From NCBI GenBank assembly GCA_000226015.1, contig JH152806.1:166810-230809 (forward strand): DNA of 64,000 bases, given 5' to 3'. The translations under genes were made by a program, and so were the position numbers. This DNA is from Mnemiopsis leidyi (lineage: Eukaryota; Ctenophora; Tentaculata; Lobata; Bolinopsidae). The stretch's first letter is position 1, and every line of letters starts with the position of its first letter. Shown here one piece after another: positions 51,701 through 63,700 of this stretch. Below the pieces are notes generated by a model, which ran no database searches, had not been told where the DNA came from, and worked only from the letters and a program-made list of their open reading frames with translations.

Positions 51701-54700
51701 AGTTGTCTGTTCTTCATGCTCATTGTTCTTGAGGATACACCGATTCAAAGAAGCCAAGGCTACAAACCTCACACATTCTTTCTGTTTCTTGCACAGCTTC
51801 TCACACTCTGATAAAGATTCGACATCGTCAAATTGTGCGATGAATCCTTGAGGATAGTTTACGTTAGTCTCAATGCAAGCACCTTCAATATCGATAGCAA
51901 ACGCTGCAAAGCTGTCATTCCTCTCAGAATTATTTTCAGCCTCGTTATCTTTCTTATATTGCTTCATCTTCCTAAGACAGTCCATGCTGGCAGAATATGA
52001 GTTTTGTTTTGTAATCCAACCTTCAGTTGCACGTTCTTCATGCTCATTGTTCTTGAGGATACACCGATTCAAAGTAGCCAAAACAATGAACCTCACACAT
52101 TCTTTCTTCTTTTCACAGAGACTTTTACATTCGGATATGGAAGATATACCGTCTAATTGTGACAGGAATCCTTGAGGATAGTCTACATTGGTTTCAACAC
52201 ATGCACCAGTAACATCGACTGCAAACTCCCTGGTATTTGAGTTGCCACCTTCCTTGGCTTTTTCTTTATCTTTGTTAACATTCTCCTTCTCAAGACAGTT
52301 CATGCTGGCTGAATATGAGTTTTGCTTTGTAATCCAACCTTCAGTTGTCTGTTCTTCATGCTCGTCATTTTTAAGGATGCACCGATTTAAAGAAGCCAAA
52401 GCTATAAACCTGACACACTCTTTTTGCTTCTTGCACAGTTTTTCACACTCTGATAAAGATTCAACATCGTCAAATTGTGAAATGAATCCTTGAGGATAAT
52501 CAATATTAGTCTCAATGCAAGCACCATCAATGTCGATAGCAAAAGCTGCAACGCTATCATTCTCATCAGCATTGCTTTCTATCACTTTATCCTTCTCATC
52601 TTTACTCATCTCGTTTAAGCATTTCATGTTAGCTGAAAAGGACTTCTGTTTTGTAATCCAACCTTCAGTTGTACGTTCTTCATGCTCGTTATTTTTAAGG
52701 ATACACCGATTCAAAGCAGCCAAGGCTATAAACCTCACACATTCTTTCTGCTTCTTGCACAAATTCTCACACTCTGATAAAGATTCGACATCATCAAATT
52801 GTGAAATGAATCCCTGAGGATAATCGACATCAGCTTCAATGCATGGGCCTACTAAGTCAATCTTAAAATCCTTGAGTGTGGCTTTTTCCGATTGCTTTGA
52901 AGCCTTATCCTTTCTTTTTCTTTTGCATTCCATTGCAACAGATATCATTCTCTTGTCATCTATTCTGTCCCCGTGAGTATCGTCTTTCAATAAGCACATA
53001 CCAGAATCTGGATCAGCAACAATTCTTACACATTCATGGTTCTCAGAGCACAGTTCTTTGCATTCAGAAAGTGAAGATAATGCATCGATTGTTTTGATAA
53101 TTCCGTTGGGATAACGTACTCCTTTTTCTAGACAGCTTCCTTGTATATCCACGACAAATTCATCATTTTTGTTCTTTGAAGAATTCTTTTCTTTGTTCTT
53201 CCTATTTTTCCTGCAATCCATAGAGATGGAGATTGATCCTTGTCGAGCAAGCCAGGTACTATCTGTAGCTTCTTGGTAATCGCTATTTTTCAGTATGCAT
53301 AATTCTGATTTTGGAAGAGCTACGATCAATTTACAATCTTTGTCCTCTGAACAAATTTCCATACATTCTGAAAGAGAATCGGCTGCAACTTTTCTGATCA
53401 ATCCACCCGGGTGATCGATGTTATTTTGTACACATTGACCCTTCACGTCCACGATAAAGTCCTCTGGAGAGTCTATTGGCGGTTCCTCCAAGGATTCTTT
53501 AACGCATGCCATTGAGACGGACTCTACACCGAATTTAGCAAACCAACTTGACTTAGTTTTACGTTTGTGTCCTTTCTTTTTGAGCAAGCAGAGTGATTTT
53601 TGTCTTGAATAGACCACTCTTATGCAGCGAGGAGTACTCATGCACGCCTCAATACAGTTCACCAAGCGGGACTTCTTAGTCGATTTCATAGTCCCTCCAG
53701 GATAGTCGCTCTTCTTTTCAATACAGTTCTCTGAAGACGGACTGTGTAAGAATTGTCTTTTTTTGGTACTGTTGAATAATATATGAATTTATGACAATTG
53801 AGTAAACAACTGATGCAAGGTCCGGGCACGGTTCGGTTTGTCTTGACCAGTACCATGTTCCAAAATTGTCTGCCCGTACCGCGCCCCAGCAAAGCTTGTC
53901 CCGGTCAGTTACTCATTTAACAATGAATAATAAGCCTGTACCTAACACAAACATTTTATCCGGGACCACTTTATACTTTCATGAAAGACGAAGAATAATT
54001 TCAAGTCCAAACAAGTACAAAAGACTTACGGTCAAACCCATCTATAGAAACAACTCTACTTTCATCGCCATCAAGGTCACTACAGTTAATAAGACCAGCA
54101 ATACCGCCCTTCTGTGCCACACTCGTATCATAAGAAATGTCGCCATGAGAGTCGTCCTTTAGTGAACAAGACCTAGCGACGGGCGAGAGGACAAATGCCA
54201 CACAATTTGCCGTCTCGGAACAGAGTCGTGCGCAGTCTTGTACGGTGGTGACGTCCATGGTCATGCTGATGAAGCCACCAGGGTAGTCAGCAGTCTTCGT
54301 CACACATTCGCCTGATTAGACAGTCGGGTTTTTATTCAAAAAAATGGATCTTAAAGCGTTAAAGGTTCGACTTTCAGGTTATTAAGTTGTGATGCGGTTG
54401 CGCGATGCAGTCAAAGATATATTGTACCCTTACCATTTATCTTGTCAGTAAGATAGCAGCAGTTATTTTGTAGTTCTCCATTTTTCTGTATGATACCTCC
54501 CATGATCTGGTTGTTGCTACAAGAAGCTTCGGATACCTCGCAATATGCTCGTTCTCCGCCAATCTCACAACAAACCATTTCCTCGACAACACCGGCTGAA
54601 ATTGTCAAAGTTTTCGCCAAATAATAAATTTCACAGAATGGGAAATTAATCTGAAACAAGAGGATTGAATGTTATAATCGCCGAATACCTGAGTTACTAC

Positions 54701-57700
54701 TGTTACTGACGACTTGTTTACCTTGGTTCATGCGGATACCGGTCATAACGCCACCATACGGACAAGATTTCTGTATGGGTTGTATTCTACAGAACTGAGT
54801 GCGATAGTTGCTTTTACAGCATCGTAGGCCATCTTTCTTCACTGCTCTTAGCAAGTTATACGTCCTGCAATAATTGTCTAATATTTTCTCATTTTGAAGA
54901 AGTGGTCGACCAAACCTGCCTATATAATGCTCTTAGCAACAGTTACAACTAACTAGGATACGAGTATAACCAGGACTCATACTCTGGTCCCCAACTCAAA
55001 CAGTAAAAACAGTAAAAACAGTAAAAACAGTCGAGGAGCTGGATCAAAGATAAATGAACCTACCCAATACACTCAATCTCGTTATCCCCGTCGCCTTGTT
55101 TTAACTTGTCGACGGAGTAAAAGACACAGCCATCGTGGTCCTCCACAACAGTCTCTTTCTTGCTAAACTTGTCTATCACTTCTTCTACTTGATCAGTTAT
55201 CCTCGATATCATGTCAGCTTTGCGTAAAACCTGAGTAATAAAACTAGTTATTCTCAGATCTGTTTTTTTTCAATTGCTGCGCTATTAAGTATTAGGCCGC
55301 CTATTGATATTTTACTCATTAAGCCAAGGTACAATTACCGCAAAAAAATTAAACCTCAATAGTCAATTGTCAAAGTCGCCAGTTATCTCTGTAATACATA
55401 CTTGACAACATTTAATAGCTGTCGAACAGTCCTGTCCCTGACAAGCTGTCCTGACTCCAGCCCAGGCTTTGTCGTCAGGACATGTCATCATGTCGTCCTC
55501 GTGCCAGCTGCACTCTGCTACCACACTTTTCGTGTTGAAGTCACAACACTGCCCAGAGTAGAAATTTTCTAGGATATAATGGACGTTATTAATACTTCGT
55601 GAAGAACAAGTAAACAACAGAGAAAAACTAAGCTGTTAAGCTAGTTATTTTCTATCAAATTTCACGATATACTCTAATATGATATTGCAGTAAAAAATGT
55701 CTCTTGTGATAAAAACAAATTGTTATTTCAACAAAGCGAACTCACCGCCAATGACACCAACAGAGGAGAGGACTCTTCCCTCAGGACATTCCAACGTCAT
55801 TTTATCAGCTTCGACAGTCGAACAGCCGGAAAAGGATTTCGGAGCCTTACAGCACACATATCGGATATCATCAGATAGTATCTCCACACCACTGATGAAC
55901 TGGTCTTCCATCGAGTTTCTGTAAAAGCCAGGAAGTTTAGATCTCGAATAATATGACCTTATGCAAGAACAACTTCATAGCGAAAGTTGTGCTATGTACA
56001 AGCTTACAAGCTTAATCGATCTAGTGTGCAAAGAATCTCCTAAACTCCAAAACTCTTATAGCTGATACAGCTGATATAGCTGATATAGCTGATTAAGCTG
56101 ACATAGCTGATCTTCAAACCGTTTGCAACTTGCGTAGTGTAGCCTTTTGGCCTGGAAGAACACAGCGTTGAGAACTTGACATTGTTCACCGACTGGTAGA
56201 TCTGTGTCAGTCAACTTCTTCGACTCTAGCCAGTCCTGAAACAAACACAAGTGAGCACTGAGCAATCCATGGTTCATGTGAGTAGCAAATTGACACAAGC
56301 AGCAAGTGAAATGAGTATCAAAAAGCAAAACGAAGCATGGACTGAAAGTGTGGTACAAAACGTGTGTTCATTCTTTAATTGCAATTTTTACGTTACCAAT
56401 CTAAGAATCTAGATTTCATGAGATAAATCTATTATAAAGCTTCAAATTGCAACGATCCAACTTCAAACTTAAATACGGGACGAACGACGCAAATTCTCCA
56501 GCGATTGACTACTGAATGCAATCACCCCAGCGATTGACTAGTTACGTACGTTTTGGTACGTACGTACGTAGTAGTTGAATACACTTCCCACACCTACCTT
56601 TTTACAGCAAGTTGCAGAGTACGGGCAGGTTGGATCCAGACAATTGTTAGAGAGTTCAGTAACGTACTCTCCTATAGGACAACCTATGTGTCTACTGTCT
56701 GCCTCCATCTTGTGTGTGTAGCACTCTTTAAACACAATGTTTACCTCTGTGCAAACCAGGGCGCTGATCACGTTTGAAGCCTGTGTTGTGTAGACATTAA
56801 CAAGGTAAAACTCATTTAGTTGATTTGGTAAAATAATTTATACGTCAATTTGTTATCATAACCTTTAGCCAGGATAAAACAAAAGCCCTGGATGAAAATA
56901 TGACTCCAAAAATTCAGGACCACTTTGAGTCCCTAAACTACTGAACGTGAACTAGCCTGGTAGTATAGACCAGTAACGATCTCTCTGTCCTGACACCCGA
57001 CATTAACATCTCTGATCTTGTACCCGATACTTTGTTCTCGTTTATCACAGCAGACACCAATCCTGCCGTCAGGTTGGATGTACCCACCTTGCAGCATAGA
57101 AATTCGACCCTCCGACCTGTTTTTAGGAAAGATTAACCTCTGCTTTTCTGGAATATTCTGCACGTATTGCTACATAGCTAGCGCTGAAACAAAGTATTTA
57201 TATGTTTTTCAGGGTTCACATTAATTGGACTTTAACAAACCAATTAACAAATCACCTTGGACAGATCATCTGGGCGGTGCCGTCCCGCCCTACCCGCTGT
57301 TGAGATATACTGCAACCATCGGGAACTACAACTGAACTGCCGTGTCCGCCTTCGTTCTCCGTGTTACAACACGACATTTCCGCCTAAAATGTCACTTTTT
57401 AGCGATCAAGTTTGCAGCTTTGGGAAGTTTTGGGTTTTTAAATAACTTTTATATTTTCTAGGGCTTTCTTTGAAAAAAATCTTGAATTTAGAAGCAACAG
57501 TAGGGAATAGGGCAATCTTAATTGCTGGATTTAGAGTACAGGTCATGATCAAATAACCATGAATATGCAATTTACTACTACTTAACCAGGCATCGAAGCA
57601 TTACATTGATATTTGGGTATTTGGTATTAAATGGAATGAAGAAAACTGTCGTAAAGTGGGTAACCAGCGGTGCCTACTTTCAACAGGTGTGTCTAATTAA

Positions 57701-60700
57701 ATATTCATAATGAATATCATTGACCGTAAAATTAGAAAGTACCATATTATTATTATTCAGGTTATAGAGAAGTAGTTGAGATCATAACATTCGCCTTTTG
57801 ATGATGAGGTGCAGTGGTCGGTCATTAAAAACTAACCGACCATCTAACATATATGTAATAGATAAACAGGCAGTTTGGCTTTATTGTTTAATTACTATTA
57901 GCTGTGAGGTAAGATAAGTCAACATAACGCTATCTTCTTGCAGCGCATAAGACTCTTCGCTTCTTATCTTCCTTTCCATTGCATCATCACGGTAGTTCAG
58001 TACTGCGTTCAGATCAGAGTATCCTTTCAAAGATAAGTACCGCAAAGTCTGGGTTAGCAAAATAAAGGGAACAAAATACCTGGCAGCCAGCTTTACAGAT
58101 GACCTTCAATTTCTTCATGACTGTGTTGACATGACATCTCATGGGCTGAATCGCACGGTCTGTATCCGCGAAACATTTCCCCAATTTCCGATCTCTGAAA
58201 AGAAAACATTTTTACCACAATTCTCTCTTAAATCTGTATATCTTTTAGCCAACGAGGCCAGTTCAAAGGTTAAATAGTAATTCCAAATCTACTATACTCG
58301 GACGAGCCTTTTTAGCGACTCCGGGTACCGGTAAGGCGCTGGTTAGGCGCCGCGCTGGTTGACTATAATTAAGTTAGTGTTTGCTTGGACAACCAATTTG
58401 CATGACTTAGTCACTCAATGATACAATAGAATTAACTAGTAATAGTGGAGCACTCTTACGGCATCGGGATTCACATTTCGCTCAAAGCGCCGTTGATATC
58501 TTTCATAGTTGAATATCATCATTCGGGCGCTGATATATGTTGCTAATACTGTTAGATGGCTCGCAGATTAGCCCTTTATCAATAAGTAAGTCTGCCTTTG
58601 GACATAGCCCCCACTCCCCCAGAGCATTCATAATTATTTTATCACATAAATTATATTAATTCAAGATCATTTATAAAATGACAAATACTATAGAGCTATA
58701 TAGGAAGCCGAAAGACCTTGCAACGGCAAAGCAGTACGAGTATTTCGGTGAATCGGTGTGCCGTTCATCATTAAACAGCTTAACCGTTTGTCCGACGCTC
58801 CCTTTACGCAGCGTTGTGTTGCCCGTCATTTACTTAGCCACTGCTTCTTGTTATAAATTCATCAATTTTGACAGTTCTGGTACTGATTTTAATGCGTCCT
58901 CTTAGAATAAAAAGATAAGTGGTTCAATCGATGCTAGTTAGGGTGCTTTAGGTTCCTGCACAGTCAGTTGGGGTATCTAAATTTTTACAATTCCCCCTTA
59001 AGTCAGTAATCGCACAACGGTAACTTACAACTATACCTGCTATACAATGTATAGTATACAATTCCCCAATATCATCAGTAGTTCACAGTCACGCACACAG
59101 TTAGACGTTGTAACCTCTCTATTATAAAAAATTAGGATGTGAGAATCCGAAATCCGAACAAAATGTCACATCGCACAGATTGTGGTCTTTATGACTTTAC
59201 GTTATCGCATTAGTTTGAAAATATTCGCACACATAGTGTCGACATTGTCTAATTTTTCGAACATGCACCAAATTATCACGGTAGAGATAATATCCCACTA
59301 GAATTATCTCACTACATATCCCGCTAGAATTATACCACCACGTTTTGGTTTCTGAGACCTGAACTCTCAGCGCATGTGCTCCAGACGAACTTCAGTGACG
59401 GTGTGTGAGGTGACAGGGTGTAAACTCAAACTTAACGACCTGGAACAGCGATGAAACAATGTTTCAGCCTCGTAACGGTGCGTTTCATAGTTCACTGCAG
59501 ACATTCGTTTTTGTTCTCTGATTTTTAGTAGGATTAGGTGTGAGACAATGATTTGTTGAACAGGTAAGTAGACAGAAGGTGGGGGGGGGGGTGTCCGGGT
59601 GGGGCATGACCAGCAGGACAGCAGCGGGGCTTCATTTGTTAAATAAGCCCTATTTCTCTATTTAACAATGACTTTCCGGGGGAGTGCATGTGTCCCCCCA
59701 AACCCGCACTGCATCTTTCTTGCTTCAGTCAGTCCCCCTTCCTTAATTAAGAACGGCAGAAATCTATGCTTCAATACCACAATTACCACAGTAGGTATTA
59801 TTTCGGCGCATGATAAGATTAACCTAGTTTGTTCATTAGCTTTATGAGTTAAGCATCAACTACTCAATTTATAAATGAATTTCTCAAGAGGATGATGGAT
59901 GCTAATTTGACATCAATACTACAATGCCAGGCCTACATACATTGACCTTCGTCCGGCAGCCATTCAAATACATAATGCAATTACCATACTTTTTTGGCCT
60001 TGACTTTAAGCCAATATTATGAATCTAAGTACCACGATGATATTATACTTCAATAGGACAAAAGTTCGAGCAGTGCATCTCCTTAACCATGTACCTGATT
60101 TCAGATTTAGATTAATGCCCACCACCTCAGTTACGAAGCTGCGTGATCAGTAATAACCTCCCTGGAGCCCTCCCCCGAAAACGAATTCCATGTGCCTGAC
60201 CCTTCCTGATAACTCGATAAGTTGACCCTTCCGTTTGACTTACGTCGCTTAGGGGCGTTCAGCAAAGAGAATTGAGGGAATTAGGGTGAAGCCATGCGGT
60301 CCGGGGCACCTGCACATCTCTGTAATTGTTCTCTTCTCCGCTTTGCGGAGGATAATCGAGTATCTTAAGAGCGGACATTTGTTCCGATTTGCTATTGCTC
60401 AGTTGCTACAAAATCTGGCGGTCATATGTTTTGAATGTTGGCATCCATCGTAATCTCAAATCTTTGAGTTTTTGTATACATGGCTGGCGTGATTACTTCT
60501 TGACCGATTAGTTATCAACTGCAGGCTGCAGCTGGTCTTAACTCTTCTACATTGCTAGTGACCGACTGAGAAAAGTCTTCTGTCTACCTAGTCCAGGTAC
60601 ATTGTAACTTCCAACAATTAACAAAATGCCCTGGATGATGGATATTCGAATTATTACATTGCTATTTTCACGAGCTGTTACAGTTGGTCTATAACTCTTA

Positions 60701-63700
60701 GCCAATGGCCATTGGCCATTTCAGTTGTACAATTTTTTCATGTGTTTACCTTATACTGATTTCTGGTCTGGCCTGTATTTTGATATCATTGCTATAATTT
60801 AGGACGAAATAGGATTCAGTTTCTTTGAAGTTACTCAGCTGATAGAAATGTCTGCATCCCATTTTTATTTTATTGCCATACGATCACGTCCGTGAGTCAA
60901 GGCCGTATAAAATGCTTACTGCTATGTAGACGGTACAATAGGAGAGTTGGGCAAAAAGTAAAAAGTTTTTGAAATAAATTTACAAAATTTTAGTATCAGT
61001 TAAACTCAGTACCCAATATAAATATCATACCTCTCACAACAGCGAACGTGACGCTGTTGGTTGCTGATGAAGGTAAGACCGGTAACCACGCCAGTAAGAC
61101 ACGTGTCTCCTGTTGTCTGCAAGGTCTGCACCTCACAGCGATGTGACACTGTCACGTCCTCGCAACACTCTCCTATCAGGGTGTCGTCTATCGTCTGTAC
61201 GCCACGTAGAATGTGATTACTGTCGGGAGGGTGGAGTTACTTAGTGTTACTTAGTGTTACTTAGTGTTACTAAGTGTTACTTAGTGTTACTAAGTGTTAC
61301 TAAGTGTTACTAAGTGTTACTAAGTGTTACTAAGTGTTACTAAGTGTTACTAAGTGTTACTAAGTGTTACTAAGTGTTACTAAGTGTTACTAAGTGTTAC
61401 TAAGTGTTACTAAGTGTTACTAAGTGTTACTTAGTGTTACTAAGTGTTACTAAGTGTTACTAAGTGCTACTTAGTGTTGCTTTGTGTTACTAAGTGTTAC
61501 TAAGTGTTACTTAGTGTTACTAAGTGTTACTTAGTGTTACTAAGTGTTACTTAGTGTTACTTAGTGTTACTTAGTGTTACTTAGTGTTACTTAGTGTTAC
61601 TTAGTGTTACTAAGTGTTACTAAGTGTTACTAAGTGTTACTAAGTGTTACTTAGTGTTACTAAGTGTTACTTAGTGTTACTAAGTGTTACTAAGTGTTAC
61701 TAAGTGTTACTTAGTGTTACTAAGTGTTACTTAGTGTTACTAAGTGTTACTTAGTGTTACTAAGTGTTACTTAGTGTTACTGAGTGTTACTTAGTGTTAC
61801 TTAGTGTTACTAAGTGTTACTAAGAGTAACAACACTCTCCTATCAGGGTGTCGTCTATCATCTGTACGCCACGTAGAATGTGTTTACTGTTGCATTGGGA
61901 GGGTGGAGTTACTTAGTGTTACTAAGTGTTACTAAGAGTTATTCTGTGTTACTAGTAGTTACTAATAGTGGCTAACACATAATATGGACTTGTATGGTTA
62001 TTATAGCAAGTTTCTTAGAGCTACAATAAGACAGCAAACAATTGAAACTACCTAGTACTTAGTCGAAAAGAGTTGTACCAACCCACAAAACTCGACGTAC
62101 GTCTGATAGTCTTACCATTTAGTTAGCTTAACTAACTTCGCACTTGCAGCAACGTGAAGATTAGTATATTCTTATAATAAAGTCTCATGTTAATTTAACT
62201 TTAACAAGGCTACAAGGCTTGGTCTAAATGTCTCTACTGTCATGCCTAAGAACGTGGTGTTTGACACTCATTTAGCAAGGTTTGCCGAAACTTTACGAGA
62301 CGTAGAAGCAGACATGAGTAGCAGACAACGTGCATTATTTATTAATAATAATTCTAGGAAATTGCTCATTTCATTATCTTGTTCTACATTTTATGGCCGA
62401 GTAGTATGTGTTGAGTATAGGTTGTAGTAGTGAGAGAGATTGAGGAGGTTTGAGAAGGCATCTTATGTAGCGTAAACTCTCGACCATTTGCATTTCAATC
62501 AGTAGCTAACGCTGTTTGTTTTAAATTATAAATCTGCGACATTAACGTGCAAAATTCTTTACATCATTTTGAAGTTTGAACTAGGATAAAAGACTAACTG
62601 TAAACTCATAGCCTACTGTCTACTACTACACAAACCCTTTAAACACTTAAAAACCAGATTAAGCAAGTCCTACTATATCCTCCACTAAATCCCCCACACA
62701 CCCCCAACTTACTCCGGACACTCAATAATAGGTCCCCGTATCCAGACACAACCGTCCTCTACTTCCGGTGAAGGTGTAGGTAGCAGGGAGGGGTTGTAAC
62801 AGATCGGCTCGCGGGAGTCGTAACTAACGAGTACCTGGCCAGGTTTAGGAAGGTTTAGTTTGTTGTTTAGTTAATTACCAAGTAAATTTAGCTTAGTTAC
62901 CTAATAAATAAGTCAATAAGATATTTGTTACTGCTACCTAATCACTAGTTGCTTTTGAATTGTTATTTTAGCTTAGGTTTGTTTTGTTCTGCAAACTCTT
63001 TCCTTCAACAGCTTACAACAATCTAGCTGAACAATTGGGGCGTAACTTTACGAGATTCAATTCTCAGTGTGACCTTAAAGAATAGCAGACAAGAAATCGT
63101 TCTTGAATACCATGGGAACTGTCCAGGATCTACTCAGACTCCTTCGGTCCACGGTTAACTTACGATTTACTAAGCATTTAGCTACGCTGAACTAAGTTAG
63201 TTGGCTACGCTGAAATATGTTAGCAATGCTACCTGACGCCCGGTACCTCCGCACTTTTCTACCCCGATAACTGTGACGTCCACGTTATCTTTCTTCACTC
63301 GCAAGTACGACAAACAGTGCTGTCCTTGCGGGTTGTTCACCAATATTCTGTTTCCCGAGCATTCGAACCTAGTTTTTTGGAGTGATCGTGTTTTGAGTTA
63401 TAACAAGATTATCTTTTTTTCCAAATCATTTCCTAATTTGAAAAATTCAATTTGTGATCAAATCGATAGCGAAGGTCTCTTCTCAACAAGTCAATTTCAA
63501 ATCTGATTGTTTCATCACATTTGAAAAATCCACCATCCACTTGCTACACACTAGATTGCATTACAGAATTGAGTAACTTGAAATATACAGGCGATACGTA
63601 ACTCAGTTAAGTTGCACCACTATTAGACAAGACTTACGTGGATGTGGTTGTTGAGCAAGCAGAATAACCAAAGCTCTTGTGATCAAACTTGGCAGAATCT

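Noticed and set aside
61236-61828. CRISPR-like or telomeric array
   Set aside because: Perfect 10-bp tandem units without spacers: a minisatellite.
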